Assembly (NCBI GenBank): GCA_016192425.1
Contig: JACPUE010000007.1
Span: forward strand, 1 to 64,000
DNA from: Burkholderiales bacterium
GTDB lineage: Bacteria > Pseudomonadota > Gammaproteobacteria > Burkholderiales > Burkholderiaceae_C
DNA length: 64,000 bases
Direction of reading: 5' to 3'
A model generated the notes under the pieces. The model was not told the DNA's origin, made no database searches, and saw only the letters and a program-made list of their open reading frames with translations. Within the stretch, counting starts at the first letter, position 1, and each line of letters starts with the position of its first letter. The position numbers were made by a program, and so were the translations under genes. This document shows positions 10,387-22,442 of this stretch, piece after piece.

Positions 10387-10504
10387 CACCGACTTGGCGC
10401 AGGGAGCCAACCCGTCATCACCATCGAACCACCCCTGATTTCCCTGATAATCGCGCCCACCGCCGGGGCACCCGCTACCCAGACAATCCACTGGAGACCT
10501 GACC

Positions 10505-11377
10505 ATGAGTTGGCTTGAAAAACTGCTTCCCTCCAAAATCCAGCAAAGCGACCCCACGGTGCGCCGCCAGATGCCCGAGGGCCTGTGGATCAAGTGCCCC
10601 AGTTGCGAGACCGTGCTTTACAAGGCCGACCTGGAGCAGAACCAGAACGTCTGCCCCAAGTGCAGCCACCACCACCGCATTGGCGCACGCGCACGGCTGG
10701 ACGCCTTCCTTGATGCGGAAGGTCGCTACGAACTCGGGCAGGAGGTCATCCCGGTCGACGCACTCAAGTTCAAGGACAGCCGCAAGTACCCCGAGCGCCT
10801 GAAGGAAGCCCTGGAAAACACCGGCGAGACGGACGCGCTCATCGTCATGGGCGGCGCGGTCAAGAGCATCAACGTGGTGGTTGCCTGCTTTGAATTCGAC
10901 TTCATGGGCGGCTCCATGGGCAGCGTGGTGGGCGAGCGCTTCGTGCGCGGCGTGGAAAGCGCCATCGAGCAGAAAGTGCCGTTCATCTGCTTCACCGCCA
11001 CGGGCGGCGCACGCATGCAGGAAGGCCTGCTCTCGCTGATGCAGATGGCCAAGACCAACGCTGCCCTCACACGCCTGGCCAAGAAAGGGCTGCCCTACAT
11101 CAGCGTGCTGACCGACCCGACCATGGGCGGCGTGAGCGCAGGCTTTGCCTTCGTGGGCGACGTCGTGATTGCCGAGCCCAAGGCACTGATCGGCTTTGCC
11201 GGCCCGCGCGTCATCGAAAACACCGTGCGCGTGACCCTGCCCGAGGGCTTCCAGCGCGCCGAGTTCCTGATGCAGAAGGGCGCTGTGGATCTGATCTGCG
11301 ATCGCCGCGAGCTGCGCAACACCGTCGCCAGCAGCCTGGCCATGCTGCAACGCCTACCCGCCGACGCCGTGGCCTGA
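10505..11377 (+). CDS. accD: acetyl-CoA carboxylase carboxyltransferase subunit beta
   Basis: AccD with AccA transfers the carboxyl group from biotinyl-BCCP to acetyl-CoA, giving malonyl-CoA for fatty-acid synthesis. The 290-residue protein carries the N-terminal four-cysteine zinc ribbon (CPSC near residue 31 and CPKC near 50) and the crotonase-like carboxyltransferase domain, with [11 protein letters not shown] and [12 protein letters not shown] forming the oxyanion site. A GGAGA site precedes the ATG. In relatives folC usually follows accD; here a GCTAT repeat and the oppositely oriented yggT gene follow. Confidence 0.97.
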   Translation: MSWLEKLLPSKIQQSDPTVRRQMPEGLWIKCPSCETVLYKADLEQNQNVCPKCSHHHRIGARARLDAFLDAEGRYELGQEVIPVDALKFKDSRKYPERLKEALENTGETDALIVMGGAVKSINVVVACFEFDFMGGSMGSVVGERFVRGVESAIEQKVPFICFTATGGARMQEGLLSLMQMAKTNAALTRLAKKGLPYISVLTDPTMGGVSAGFAFVGDVVIAEPKALIGFAGPRVIENTVRVTLPEGFQRAEFLMQKGAVDLICDRRELRNTVASSLAMLQRLPADAVA

Positions 11378-11415
11378 CAACCGCGCCCCCGGCCACCGCC
11401 ATGGGCGGAATGGCC

Positions 11416-11473
11416 GCTATAAAAACAATAGCTACTACCGCGCCATGGATGCGCCCTGGGGCCAGTTTTTATT
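11416..11473. repeat. GCTAT dispersed repeat, copy R1
   Basis: GCTAT (11416-11420) and ATAGC flank a 7-base A-rich loop. A second, imperfect CGCGCC/GCGCCC dyad and a closing T-rich CCAGTTTTTATTG follow. This full-length copy fills the gap between accD and the convergent yggT gene, where it may act as a terminator for both. Confidence 0.7.
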
Positions 11474-11479
11474 GTGAAT

Positions 11480-12034
11480 TCATTGCAGCGGGCCAAACTG
11501 CAGGTGGCCCAGCACCATCAGCGCCACCTGCAACAGCACCAACACCACCAAGGGGGAAAGATCCACCCCGCCCACCAGCGGCAGCACCCTGCGCACGGGC
11601 CGCAGCAAGGGCTCGCTCAGGCGCGCAATCACGTCCGACACGGGCGACTGCGCGTGGCCCTGCACCCACGAGAGCACGGCATAGGCAATGAGCAAACCTG
11701 CCATGCCGGTGAGCGCCACGCGCACCACGCCAAACAGTGCCAGCCAGGGCAGCCATTGCCAGCCCGCCCCCGCGCCAAACAACAGCCACAACAGCAGGTA
11801 CTGCACCAGTTCCACCAGCAGTGCCGCAAGCAGGCTGGCCAGATCCAGGCGCCCCACCGGCACAATGGCGCGGCGCAGCGGCAGCACCAGCCAGTCGGAC
11901 AGCGCAAACACCAGGCGCCCTACGGGGTTGGAGAAGGGAATGCGCTGCCACTGCATGTAGATGCGCAGCAGGCAGGTGCCGCACAGCAGGCCTGCCACCA
12001 CGTCGAGCAAAAAAGAAACAATCTGATGGAGCAT
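11480..12034 (-). CDS. YggT-family membrane protein
   Basis: A 184-residue integral membrane protein with two YGGT repeats. Each repeat has a hydrophobic helix followed by a short conserved stretch (RIYMQWQRIPFSNPVGRL in the first; SWVQGHAQSPVSDVIARLSE in the second), in total four to five membrane segments. YggT proteins are found throughout bacteria, often beside proC or cell-division genes; the plastid relative (CCB3) acts in cytochrome assembly, but the bacterial role is not established. The start at 12034 is chosen because the family begins with MLHQIVSFLLDV. The frame stays open upstream for more than 2 kb only because the opposite strand is GC-rich coding sequence. Confidence 0.9.
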   Translation of the reverse strand: MLHQIVSFLLDVVAGLLCGTCLLRIYMQWQRIPFSNPVGRLVFALSDWLVLPLRRAIVPVGRLDLASLLAALLVELVQYLLLWLLFGAGAGWQWLPWLALFGVVRVALTGMAGLLIAYAVLSWVQGHAQSPVSDVIARLSEPLLRPVRRVLPLVGGVDLSPLVVLVLLQVALMVLGHLQFGPLQ

Positions 12035-12091
12035 CGCTGAAAATCCGTCCTTGACCGCACGGCGGCATGGGATGATAGCCCCTTCGTTTTC

Positions 12092-12727
12092 ATGTCCCAG
12101 CCCCTGACCCTCACCAGCCTGCCGCTGTTTCCACTGGCCGCCGTGCTTCTGCCCGGTGGCAGGCTCTCCCTGCGCGTGTTCGAGGTGCGCTACCTCGACA
12201 TGGTGCGCAAATGCCAACAGGCAGGCGCACCTTTCGGCGTGGTCTGCCTGCGCAGCGGCACCGAAGTGCGCAAGGCGGGTGCCCCGCAAGAGCAGCTGCA
12301 TTCCGTGGGAACCCTGGCCCACATCACCCAGCTGCACAGCCCTCAGCCCGCGCTGATCCATCTGGAATGCGAAGGCGCCCAGCGCTTTTGCATCCAGCAC
12401 AGCCATGTGCTGGCCCATGGCCTGTGGGTCGCCGATGTGCAGTTGCTGCCCGCAGACCACCCCACGGCAGTCCCTCCCCACCTGATGGTGGCCAGCGCCG
12501 CGCTGGCGCGGGTACTGGCCTCGCTGCGCGAGCGCCAGGCGCCCCAGGCCAGCCCGCCACCCACTGCAGACCAGTTGGGTGATTGCGGCTGGGTGGCCAA
12601 CCGCTGGTGCGAGCTGCTGCCCGTGCCTTTGGCGCTCAAACAACAGCTCATGCAGCTGGACAACCCGCTGGTGCGGCTGGAGCTCGTGGCAGACGTGCTC
12701 GACCGCACGGGCATTGCGCAGGCATAG
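12092..12727 (+). CDS. Lon N-terminal (substrate-binding) domain protein
   Basis: A 211-residue protein consisting only of the Lon/PUA-like substrate-binding domain. LPLFPLAAVLLPGGRLSLRV near the N-terminus and FEVRYLDMVRKC are the hallmark, followed by a beta barrel (HSVGTLAHITQL, LIHLECEGAQRF) and a helical tail. There is no ATPase or protease domain, so it is not a protease; stand-alone members are of unknown function in proteobacteria. It is divergent from yggT (57 bp apart) and three bases upstream of the glycan operon, so it may be co-transcribed with it. Confidence 0.85.
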   Translation: MSQPLTLTSLPLFPLAAVLLPGGRLSLRVFEVRYLDMVRKCQQAGAPFGVVCLRSGTEVRKAGAPQEQLHSVGTLAHITQLHSPQPALIHLECEGAQRFCIQHSHVLAHGLWVADVQLLPADHPTAVPPHLMVASAALARVLASLRERQAPQASPPPTADQLGDCGWVANRWCELLPVPLALKQQLMQLDNPLVRLELVADVLDRTGIAQA

Positions 12728-12730
12728 CCC

Positions 12731-14646
<1,916 letters not shown>

Positions 14647-14650
<4 letters not shown>

Positions 14651-15879
14651 GGTCCGCAATGCTGAAGGCCACGCTCACACTGCTGTCGGGCAGCGTGCTG
14701 GCGCATGCACTGCCGCTGCTGCTGGGGCCTGTGCTCACGCGCCTGTACACGCCTGCGGATTTCGGCCAGTTTGCCCTGCTGTGGGCAGTGGCCAGCAACC
14801 TTGCGGTGGTGGCCTGCGCGCGCTACGACTTTGCCCTTCCGCTGGAACCCCGGCCCCGGCGGGCCGCACTGCTGATGGCACTGTGTGCCCGCATCGCCAT
14901 GGTGGCCACGGCACTGGCTGGTCCCGTGGGCCTGGCGCTGTGGTGGTGGCAAGGGCTGCAGCAGGCCTGGCTGCTGCCGCTGGCCGTGCTGGCCGCAGGC
15001 AGCGTGCAATGGCTGGGCCTGTGGGCCACACGCGGGCACCGCTTTGGGCTGCTGGCGGCGGCGCGCCTGGTGCAGCAAGGCGGCGGCGCGGTGCTGCAGG
15101 TGCTGCTGGGGCTGCTCCAGCTGGGGCTGTGGGGGCTGTGGCTAGGCCCCGTGCTGGCAGGTCTGGCAGCAAGCTGGCTGCTGGCCCGGCCCGCACCGCA
15201 CGGGGGCTGGCTGCGCCTGCTGCACCAGCCGCTGCGCCGCCTGCAGGCCATGGCAGCGCAGCACCGCGACTTCCCGCTGTACAACACGCCCCACGCCTTT
15301 GCGGGTGCACTGCAGGACACGCTGACCCTGCTGCTGATCGCCGCTTGGGCAGGCGATGCAGCGGCGGGTTTCTGGGCCCTGGCGCTGCGCTACCTCAAGG
15401 CGCCCGCCACGCTGCTGGGGGGCGCGCTGTCGCAGGCGCTGTACCCGCAGTTGGTGCACGCACGCAGCGCCAACGAGGCGCGTGCGCTGGTGCGCCGCAC
15501 CATGCTCACGCTGGCCTTGCTTGCCGCCCCCCTGGCCGCCGCACTGCTGCTGTGGGGGCCGGGCCTGTTCGCATGGGCCTTTGGCGTGCAGTGGAGCGAC
15601 ACCGGGGCGCTGGCACGCGGCCTGGCGCTCTACATCGGCCTGCATTTCATTGCATCGCCGCTGTCGGTGGTCACGCTGGCCTGGCGTGCACAGCCCTGGG
15701 CGCTGCGGCTCTCGCTGGTAGGGCAACTGGCTTTTTTCCTGGGGCTGTGCGCAGGCATGGCCTGGGGCGGCCTGCAGGGCGCTGCCTGGGGGGTGTCTGC
15801 GGCCATGGCAGCGTACTTCCTCTACTATTTCCGGGCCCTCGCGTCCTGGAGCGACATTCCCCATGAGACCCCTGCTTAA
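14647..15879 (+). CDS. polysaccharide flippase (Wzx/MOP superfamily)
   Basis: A 410-residue polytopic membrane protein with about 12 predicted hydrophobic segments. The N-terminal pattern of the oligosaccharide flippase family is clear (LPLLLGPVLTRLYTPADFGQ), as is the second-half motif FPLYNTPHAFAGALQD. It should move undecaprenyl-linked oligosaccharide across the inner membrane. The ATG at 14647 overlaps the dehydratase stop; a second in-frame ATG at 14659 (MLKATLTLLSG) is an alternative. The 3' end overlaps the acyltransferase by 17 bases. Specificity cannot be read from the sequence. Confidence 0.88.
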
Positions 15880-16465
15880 CCGCTGGCGCCGCTGGCTCTG
15901 GCGGCAGCTTTTCTACCGCATGGTGTTCGGCGAGCAAGGCCGTGCAGGCCAAACCCTGCCGCACACGCGCATCGCGCCCAGCACCTGTATCGAGGGCGAG
16001 CAGGGCCTCGATCTTGCCGACCATGTATTCATCGGCCAGTTCAACTTCCTCGACGCCACGGCCGGGCTACGCATCGCCGAGGGGGTGCAGATCACCAACT
16101 TCGTCAGCATCGTCACGCACAGCTCGCACCGCAGCATCCGGCTGCTCGGCCGCGCCTACGCCAGCCACCAAGGCGAGGTGCCCGGCTATGTGCGTGCGCC
16201 CATCGAGATCGGCGCCTACAGCTTCATCGGCCCGCACAGCGTGGTCGAGGCGGGCAGCCGCATCGGCAAGGGCGTGGTGGTGTGCGCCCACTCGCGCGTG
16301 CGCGGCGAAGTGCCAGACTTTGCCATCGTCGCAGGCTCGCCCGCGTGCGCCATTGGCGATGTGCGCGCCAAAGACGCCCAGTTGCTGGCGCAGCACCCCG
16401 AACTGGCGCCCCATTACGCCGCCTGGGCTGGCGAGCTGCCCCGCACGGAGCCCGGACATGGCTGA
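15863..16465 (+). CDS. left-handed beta-helix acyltransferase (WbbJ/LacA-like)
   Basis: A 200-residue hexapeptide-repeat protein. Imperfect coils rich in I/V-G-x motifs run from about residue 35 to 165 (DHVFIGQFNFLD, GAYSFIGPHSVVEAGSRIGK, GVVVCAHSRVRGEV), ending in IVAGSPACAIG, the usual end of maltose/galactoside acetyltransferase-type folds. It probably O-acetylates a sugar of the glycan; whether it acts as the N-acetyltransferase of a diamino-sugar pathway is unproven, and it lacks the N-terminal Rossmann domain of PglD. It overlaps both neighbours, so it is a fixed part of the operon. Confidence 0.82.
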   Translation: MRPLLNRWRRWLWRQLFYRMVFGEQGRAGQTLPHTRIAPSTCIEGEQGLDLADHVFIGQFNFLDATAGLRIAEGVQITNFVSIVTHSSHRSIRLLGRAYASHQGEVPGYVRAPIEIGAYSFIGPHSVVEAGSRIGKGVVVCAHSRVRGEVPDFAIVAGSPACAIGDVRAKDAQLLAQHPELAPHYAAWAGELPRTEPGHG

Positions 16466-17516
16466 CACGCCACCCCACCTGTGCCTGCTGGGCGACGCCA
16501 ACAGCCCCCACACGCGGCGCTGGGCGCTGGAGATGCGCGCGCGCGGCTGGCGCGTCTCCCTCGTCACCGCGCGGCCCGAGCCGCTCGATGGCGTGGAGCA
16601 GCGCATCCTGGCACCCGTGCGGCGCCAAACCGACTGGCTGCTGCGCGTGGCCGACGCCCAGCGCCATGTGCGCGAACTGGCGCCAGATATCGTGCATGCG
16701 CACTACCTCACCTCCTACGGCTACCTGGCCGCACGCTGCAACCGCCACCCGCTGGTGATGACGGCCTGGGGCAGCGACCTGCTCGTCACGCCGCATACCC
16801 GCCCCTGGATGCGCTGGCTCACGGGCTGGATCCTGCGCCGTGCCGACCTCATCACCGGGGACTCGGCCAGCCTGGTCGAAGCCGCGCGGCAGTACCGCCC
16901 GCGCGCACCGGTGCACGAGATCCACTGGGGCGTGGACCGCGCGCGCTTCGCCCCCGCGCCCTGGGAACACAAGGACGGCCTGCACATCGTGAGCCTGCGC
17001 GCCTGGGAGCCCAACTACCAGATCGCCACACTGATTGACGCCTTCGCGCTGCTGCGCCAACAGCTGCCCGGCGCACCGCTGCACCTGCACCTGCTGGGCG
17101 GCGGCACGCTCGAACCCGCGCTGCGCGCCCAAGTGCAGGCGCTGGGACTGGCGCACAGCGTGGCCTTCCATGGCCGCCTGGACGATGCGGGCATGGCCGC
17201 CGTACTGGCGCGCTGCAAGATCTCGGTCACCGTGCCCGCCAGCGACGCCACCTCCGTGGCCATGCTGGAGAGCATGGCCTGTGGACTGGCCGTGGTGGCC
17301 AGCGACCTGCCCGCCAACCGGCAGTGGATCACCCCCGAACTGCTGGTGCCCGTGGGCGATGCACCAGCGCTGGCCCAGGTGCTGCAGCGGCTGGCCCGCG
17401 ACGACGCACAGGCGCGCCAGGCCGGCGAACGCAATGCCGAACGCATCGCGCTGGACGGCGACCGCAAGGCGCAGATGGACCGCATGGACCGGCTGTACCG
17501 GGAGCTTCTGCCATGA
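16458..17516 (+). CDS. glycosyltransferase family 4
   Basis: A 352-residue GT-B enzyme. The N-terminal domain begins CLLGDANSPHTRRWALEM and contains IVHAHYLTSYGYLAA; the C-terminal nucleotide-sugar domain contains HIVSLRAWEPNYQ, VAFHGRLDDAGMAAVL and the E-x7-E segment SVAMLESMACGLAVVASD. This is a retaining GT4 transferase acting on a lipid-linked intermediate at the cytoplasmic face. The start at ATG 16458 overlaps the acyltransferase and is the point where homology begins. Donor and acceptor are unknown. Confidence 0.87.
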   Translation: MADTPPHLCLLGDANSPHTRRWALEMRARGWRVSLVTARPEPLDGVEQRILAPVRRQTDWLLRVADAQRHVRELAPDIVHAHYLTSYGYLAARCNRHPLVMTAWGSDLLVTPHTRPWMRWLTGWILRRADLITGDSASLVEAARQYRPRAPVHEIHWGVDRARFAPAPWEHKDGLHIVSLRAWEPNYQIATLIDAFALLRQQLPGAPLHLHLLGGGTLEPALRAQVQALGLAHSVAFHGRLDDAGMAAVLARCKISVTVPASDATSVAMLESMACGLAVVASDLPANRQWITPELLVPVGDAPALAQVLQRLARDDAQARQAGERNAERIALDGDRKAQMDRMDRLYRELLP

Positions 17517-18538
17517 CCACCCCCGCCCCCCGCCTGCTCAGCGTGATCGCCCCGTGCCGCAACGAGGCCGCCTTCATCGACGCCTTTTGCGACTCGGTGC
17601 TGCGCCAGCAGTTGCCCGAGGGCTGGCGCATGGAAGTGCTGATCGCCGACGGCCTGAGCGACGACGGCACGCGCGAGCGCCTGCAGGAGCGCTGCGCGCG
17701 CGACGGGCGGCTGGTGCTGGTGGACAACCCCGGCCGCATCGTCTCCACCGGACTCAATGCCTGCATCGCACGCGCCCAGGGCGAGGTGATCGCCCGGCTC
17801 GACATCCACACCCAGTTCGCGCCCGACTACTTGGCGCGCTGCATCGAGGCGCTGGAGCGCAGCGGCGCCGACAACGTGGGCGGCCCCTGGGTCGCGCAAG
17901 GCACCGGCCCCATGGGCGCGGCCATCGCGGCGGCCTTCCAGTGCCGCTGGGTGGTGGGCGGCGCGCGCTCGCGCGACCAGGACTACGAAGGCGCAGTCGA
18001 CACCGTGTACCTGGGCTGCTGGCGGCGCGAGGCGTTCGCGCGCTTCGGCCTGTTCGACGAGGCGCTGGTGCGCAACCAGGACGACGAGCACAACCTGCGC
18101 CTGCGCCGGGGCGGCGGCCGCATCTGGCAGAGCGGCACGATCCGCTCGGTCTACCACCCGCGCGGATCGCTGCGCCACCTCTACGCCCAACAGCAGCAGT
18201 ACGGCTACTGGCGCCCCTTCGTGGTGCGCAAGCACGGGCAGCCGGGCTCGCTGCGCCAACTGGTGCCCGCGCTGTTCGTTGCCGCGCTCCTCGTGAGCGC
18301 CCTGCTGCTGCCCTGGACGCCCTGGCCCGCCGCAGCGCTGCTGGCGCTGTATGGCGCCTACCTGGCGCTGGCGAGCATGGCGGCGGCACGCACCGCTGGG
18401 GCCTGGCACCTGCTGCCGCGCCTGCCCGCCGTGATCGCGGCCTTCCACCTGGGCTACGGCTGGGGCACCTGGCAAGGCTTGTGGGACGTGCTGCGCAAGC
18501 GCACGCCAGCGCAGCGTTTTGCGAGGATCACGCGATGA
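17513..18538 (+). CDS. glycosyltransferase family 2, ExoA-like
   Basis: A 341-residue inverting GT-A enzyme. It starts LLSVIAPCRNEAAFIDAF, has a donor/metal site ADGLSDDGT and the DxH-type RLDIHTQF, then NVGGPWVAQGTGPMG, a segment shared with ExoA-type glucosyltransferases, and the catalytic DEALVRNQDDEHNLRLR. Two to three hydrophobic segments near the C-terminus (about 245-320) anchor it to the membrane. ATG 17513 overlaps the previous stop and its own stop overlaps the methyltransferase start. It probably extends the lipid-linked glycan. Confidence 0.87.
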   Translation: MTTPAPRLLSVIAPCRNEAAFIDAFCDSVLRQQLPEGWRMEVLIADGLSDDGTRERLQERCARDGRLVLVDNPGRIVSTGLNACIARAQGEVIARLDIHTQFAPDYLARCIEALERSGADNVGGPWVAQGTGPMGAAIAAAFQCRWVVGGARSRDQDYEGAVDTVYLGCWRREAFARFGLFDEALVRNQDDEHNLRLRRGGGRIWQSGTIRSVYHPRGSLRHLYAQQQQYGYWRPFVVRKHGQPGSLRQLVPALFVAALLVSALLLPWTPWPAAALLALYGAYLALASMAAARTAGAWHLLPRLPAVIAAFHLGYGWGTWQGLWDVLRKRTPAQRFARITR

Positions 18539-19233
18539 GCACACCCGAGACCCAGGCCGTGCAGGCACGCTACGCGCGGCGCGACAGCAGCGCCGACGCA
18601 CAGCGCTACAGCCTGTACGCCAACGCGGCCGCCCTGCAGGCGCAGCAGGAGCGCCTGCACGCCCTTGGCCGCCTGTGGCGCACCCATGGCTGGGCCAGCC
18701 TGGCCGATCGCCCCCTGCTCGAAGTGGGCTGCGGCAGCGGCGGCAACCTGCTGGACCTGCTGCGCCTGGGCGCCACGCCCGCGCAGTTGACCGGCATCGA
18801 GTTGCTGCCCGAACGCGCTGCTGCCGCGCGCGCCGTGCTGCCGGGCGGCGTGCAGCTCATCGAAGGCGACGCCTGCGCGGCGCCCGTGGCGGACGCCAGC
18901 CAGCAGGCCGTGCTGGCCTTCACCGTGTTCAGCTCGCTGCTCGACCCCGGCTACCGCCAACAGTTCGCGCGCACGCTGTGGCGCTGGGTGGCGCCGGGCG
19001 GCGGCGTGCTGGTCTATGACTTTGTGGTGAACAACCCGCACAATCCCGATGTGCGCAAAGTCCCGCCCGCCGAGCTGCGCACGCTGTTCCCCAACGCCAG
19101 GCTGCGCTCGCTGCGGCTCACCCTGGCGCCGCCCCTCGCGCGGCGCCTGCCAGCGGCGCTGATCGCCCCCGCCGCACGCCTGGCGCCCTTTTTACGCACA
19201 CACCGCCTGACCTGGGCGGTCAAACCCTTGTGA
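18535..19233 (+). CDS. class I SAM-dependent methyltransferase
   Basis: A 232-residue protein with the SAM-binding motif [17 protein letters not shown] (about 62-77), motif II around [14 protein letters not shown] and [10 protein letters not shown], and the post-motif segment [14 protein letters not shown]. Ubiquinone/UbiE-like small-molecule methyltransferases have this layout. Within the glycan operon, the likely job is to methylate a sugar or cap the chain; this is inferred from position. The start ATGA overlap with the glycosyltransferase indicates coupled translation. Confidence 0.85.
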   Translation: MSTPETQAVQARYARRDSSADAQRYSLYANAAALQAQQERLHALGRLWRTHGWASLADRPLLEVGCGSGGNLLDLLRLGATPAQLTGIELLPERAAAARAVLPGGVQLIEGDACAAPVADASQQAVLAFTVFSSLLDPGYRQQFARTLWRWVAPGGGVLVYDFVVNNPHNPDVRKVPPAELRTLFPNARLRSLRLTLAPPLARRLPAALIAPAARLAPFLRTHRLTWAVKPL

Positions 19234-19243
19234 ACGCTGCCCC

Positions 19244-20575
19244 ATGAAAATCACCGTCGTCGGAACCGGATACGTGGGCCTGGTGACGGGCGCCTGCCTC
19301 GCGGAGATGGGCAACCAGGTGGTCTGCCTGGACCACGACCCCGGGCGCATTGCCACCCTGTTGCGCGGCGAGCTGCCCATCCACGAGCCCGGCCTGCTCG
19401 ATATCGTGCTGCGCAGCACGCGTGGCGGGCGGCTGGCCTTCACGGGCGACGTGGACCATGCCGTGGCCCATGGCTATGTTCAGTTCATCGCCGTGGGCAC
19501 GCCTGCGGGCGAAGACGGCTCGGCCGACCTGCAGCATGTGCTTGCCGCCGCACGCGCCATTGCCGAACGCATGCAGGAGCCCCGGCTCATCGTCGACAAG
19601 AGCACGGTGCCCGTGGGCACGGCGGACCGCGTGCGCGCGCTTGTTGCACAGGTACTGCAGGCACGAGGCCTGCCGGAGCTGGCGTTCTCGGTGGCGTCCA
19701 ACCCCGAGTTCCTCAAGGAAGGCTCGGCCGTGCAGGACTTCATGCGCCCGGACCGCGTGGTCGTGGGCGCCGACGACCCCCAGGCGGCGCAAACCCTGCA
19801 CCAGCTCTACGCCCCCTTCATGCGCAACCGCGATCGCCTGATCGTGATGGACGTGCGCAGCGCCGAATTCACCAAGTACGCCGCCAACGCCATGCTGGCC
19901 ACGCGCATCAGCTTCATGAACGAGCTGGCCCTACTGGCCGAGAAACTGGGCGCCGACATTGAGCAGGTGCGCACCGGCATCGGCACCGACCCGCGCATCG
20001 GCACGCATTTTCTCTACGCGGGCACGGGCTACGGCGGATCGTGCTTTCCCAAGGATGTGAAGGCCCTGGTGCACACGGCACGCGAGGCCGGGCAGGAGCT
20101 GAGCATCCTGCAGGCCGTGCAGGCCGTGAACGAGCGCCAGAAACAGGTGCTGGTGGACAAGATCGTGGCCCGCTTCGGGCCGGACCTGCGCGGGCGGCGT
20201 TTTGCCCTGTGGGGCCTGGCCTTCAAGCCGGGCACAGACGACATGCGCGAGGCACCCAGCCTGACCATCATCGAGCGCCTGCTGGCCCGGGGCGCCGAGG
20301 TCGCCGCCTACGACCCGGTGGCGCTGGCACAGGCGCGTGCGGTGCTGGGCACGCGGCCCGGCCTGCACCTGCTGGACCGGTCCGAGGCCGTGCTCGAAGG
20401 GGCGGACGCGCTGGTCATCGTGACCGAGTGGAAGGAGTTCCGCAGCCCCGACTTCGCCCACTTGACCGCCACGCTGCGCCAGCCGGTCCTCTTCGATGGC
20501 CGCAACCTCTTCGAGCCCGCCGACATGCGCGCCCTGGGCCTTGAATACCACGCCATCGGCCGTGGCACCCCCTGA
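19244..20575 (+). CDS. UDP-glucose/GDP-mannose 6-dehydrogenase
   Basis: A 443-residue NAD-dependent dehydrogenase that oxidises the C6 hydroxyl of a nucleotide sugar to a carboxylate. N-terminal NAD-binding [17 protein letters not shown] is at residues 7-23, the central helix has [15 protein letters not shown], and the catalytic Cys is in [12 protein letters not shown] (near residue 267). The C-terminal UDP-binding domain contains [17 protein letters not shown]. It is probably a UDP-glucose dehydrogenase (ugd), supplying UDP-glucuronate for the glycan; a UDP-N-acetyl-sugar substrate cannot be excluded. It lies ten bases after the methyltransferase. Confidence 0.92.
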   Translation: MKITVVGTGYVGLVTGACLAEMGNQVVCLDHDPGRIATLLRGELPIHEPGLLDIVLRSTRGGRLAFTGDVDHAVAHGYVQFIAVGTPAGEDGSADLQHVLAAARAIAERMQEPRLIVDKSTVPVGTADRVRALVAQVLQARGLPELAFSVASNPEFLKEGSAVQDFMRPDRVVVGADDPQAAQTLHQLYAPFMRNRDRLIVMDVRSAEFTKYAANAMLATRISFMNELALLAEKLGADIEQVRTGIGTDPRIGTHFLYAGTGYGGSCFPKDVKALVHTAREAGQELSILQAVQAVNERQKQVLVDKIVARFGPDLRGRRFALWGLAFKPGTDDMREAPSLTIIERLLARGAEVAAYDPVALAQARAVLGTRPGLHLLDRSEAVLEGADALVIVTEWKEFRSPDFAHLTATLRQPVLFDGRNLFEPADMRALGLEYHAIGRGTP

Positions 20576-20584
20576 ACCCTCACC

Positions 20585-21751
20585 ATGCCCGACACCGCAC
20601 TTCCCTTCCTGCCCTTCGCCCGCCCCGACATCGGCGATGCCGAAATCGCCGCCGTCACCGAGGCCTTGCGCTCGGGCTGGGTCACCACCGGCCCCAAGGC
20701 CCGCGCCTTCGAGCAGGCCTTCACCGACTACCTGGGCGGCAAGGGGCTGCAGAGCATTGCCGTCAACTCCGCCACCGCAGGCCTGCACCTGGCGCTGGAA
20801 GCCCTGGGGATCGGCCCAGGCGACGAGGTGATCGCGCCCACACTGACCTTCACCGCCACCGTGGAGGTGGTGCGCTACCTGGGTGCCGACCCCGTGCTGG
20901 TGGACGTGGATCCGGTGACGCTGAACATCGACCCCGAGAAGATTCGCGCTGCCATCACCCCACGGACCAAGGCCATCATGCCGGTGCACTACGGGGGCCT
21001 GGCCTGCGACATGGACACCATCCTGGCCATCGCGCGCGAGCATGGCCTCAAGGTGGTGGAAGATGCCGCACACGCCCTGCCCAGCACCTGGCAGGGCCAG
21101 CTCGTGGGCCAGTTGGCATCTGACGTGGCGGTGTTCAGCTTCTACGCCAACAAGACCATCACCACCGGCGAGGGCGGCATGGCGGTGACGCGCGACCCCA
21201 AGCTGGCCGAGCGCATGCGCGTGATGCGCCTGCACGGCATGAGCCGCGACGCCTTCGACCGCTTCACCTCCAAGACGCCCGCCTGGTACTACGAGGTGGT
21301 GGCCCCCGGCTTCAAGTACAACCTGACCGACACCGCCGCCGCCCTGGGCCTGGTGCAGCTGCAGCGCCTGCCGCAGTTCGTGCAGCGGCGCGAAACCCTG
21401 GCACAGCGCTACCACGCCCAACTGGCGGGCCTGCCCCTGGTGCTGCCTGCCACCGCCCCTGCGGGCGATGTGCACGCCTGGCACCTCTATGTGGTGCGCC
21501 TGGCGCCGGGCGCACGCCTGGGGCGCGACGCGCTGATCCAGGCCCTGTCGGACCGCGGCATTGGCACCAGCGTGCACTACATGCCGCTGCACCGCCACCC
21601 CTACTGGCGCGACCGCTACCAGCTGCGCGCAGAGCAGTTTCCGCAGGCCGATGCGGCCTACCAGGCCATGCTGAGCCTACCGCTGTTCACGGCCATGCAG
21701 GACTGCGACCAGAACCGCGTGATCGCCGCGCTGCAGGAGGTGCTGGGCTGA
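20585..21751 (+). CDS. DegT/DnrJ/EryC1/StrS-family sugar aminotransferase
   Basis: A 388-residue PLP enzyme that aminates keto-sugar nucleotides. The PLP lysine is in [14 protein letters not shown] (near residue 199), preceded by VVEDAAHAL with the Asp that contacts the pyridine nitrogen, and the N-terminal [13 protein letters not shown] and [13 protein letters not shown] are typical. Together with the PglF/WbpM-type dehydratase it could generate a UDP-4-amino-4,6-dideoxy sugar. Its stop codon overlaps the start of the sugar transferase by one base. The exact product sugar is not readable from the sequence. Confidence 0.92.
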   Translation: MPDTALPFLPFARPDIGDAEIAAVTEALRSGWVTTGPKARAFEQAFTDYLGGKGLQSIAVNSATAGLHLALEALGIGPGDEVIAPTLTFTATVEVVRYLGADPVLVDVDPVTLNIDPEKIRAAITPRTKAIMPVHYGGLACDMDTILAIAREHGLKVVEDAAHALPSTWQGQLVGQLASDVAVFSFYANKTITTGEGGMAVTRDPKLAERMRVMRLHGMSRDAFDRFTSKTPAWYYEVVAPGFKYNLTDTAAALGLVQLQRLPQFVQRRETLAQRYHAQLAGLPLVLPATAPAGDVHAWHLYVVRLAPGARLGRDALIQALSDRGIGTSVHYMPLHRHPYWRDRYQLRAEQFPQADAAYQAMLSLPLFTAMQDCDQNRVIAALQEVLG

Positions 21752-22368
21752 TGGCCAAGCGCCTGTTCGACATCGCTTTGTCCCTGCTCGCCCTGGTGCT
21801 GCTGTGCCCGCTGCTGCTGGCCGTGGCCCTGTGGGTGCGGCTCGATTCGCCGGGGCCGGTGCTGTTCCGCCAACAGCGTGTAGGGCGCGGTGGCCGGCCC
21901 TTTGCCATCCTCAAGTTCCGCACCATGCAGGTGAACGCCGAGGCCGCAGGGCTGCAGATCACCGTGGGGCAAGACCCTCGCATCACCCGCGCGGGCCACT
22001 GGCTGCGCCGCAGCAAGCTGGACGAGCTGCCGCAGCTGCTGAACGTGCTGCGCGGCGAGATGAGCATGGTCGGCCCGCGCCCGGAGGTGCCGCGCTACGT
22101 GGCGCTGTACCCGGCCGATCAGCGCGCCACGGTGCTGAGCGTGCGCCCCGGCATCACCGACCTGGCGTCGCTCGCCTTCCGCGACGAAAGCACACTGCTG
22201 GCGCGCAGTGCCGACCCCGAGCGCACCTATGTGGAGGAGATCCTGCCCATCAAGCTGCGCCATGCCTGCGACTATGTGGCGCAGCGCAGCCTGTGGCTGG
22301 ACCTGCGCATCATTGCCCGCACAGCGCTGGCCCTGCTGGGCCGACAGGGCGCCGCGCCGCCACACTGA
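21751..22368 (+). CDS. initiating sugar-phosphate transferase (PglC/WcaJ-type)
   Basis: A 205-residue monotopic phosphoglycosyl transferase. It has one N-terminal hydrophobic segment ([20 protein letters not shown]), then the catalytic core: [37 protein letters not shown] with the catalytic Asp-Glu pair, and [13 protein letters not shown]. It moves a sugar phosphate from UDP-sugar onto undecaprenyl phosphate and starts the glycan. The short form without extra transmembrane helices resembles PglC rather than WbaP. It is the last gene of the cluster, so the operon starts with the sugar-modifying enzyme and ends with the initiating one. Confidence 0.92.
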   Translation: MAKRLFDIALSLLALVLLCPLLLAVALWVRLDSPGPVLFRQQRVGRGGRPFAILKFRTMQVNAEAAGLQITVGQDPRITRAGHWLRRSKLDELPQLLNVLRGEMSMVGPRPEVPRYVALYPADQRATVLSVRPGITDLASLAFRDESTLLARSADPERTYVEEILPIKLRHACDYVAQRSLWLDLRIIARTALALLGRQGAAPPH

Positions 22369-22442
22369 GGCGCGCCACCACCTTAAAATCGCAGGTTTGG
22401 CCGCATTGGCCACCCTTTTCACGCCACGCACCGACGGCTCCT

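Noticed and set aside
19931-21598. A 555-codon minus-strand frame across the UDP-sugar dehydrogenase and aminotransferase genes
   Set aside because: Shadow frame; crosses two real overlapping-operon genes and has no homologous segment.
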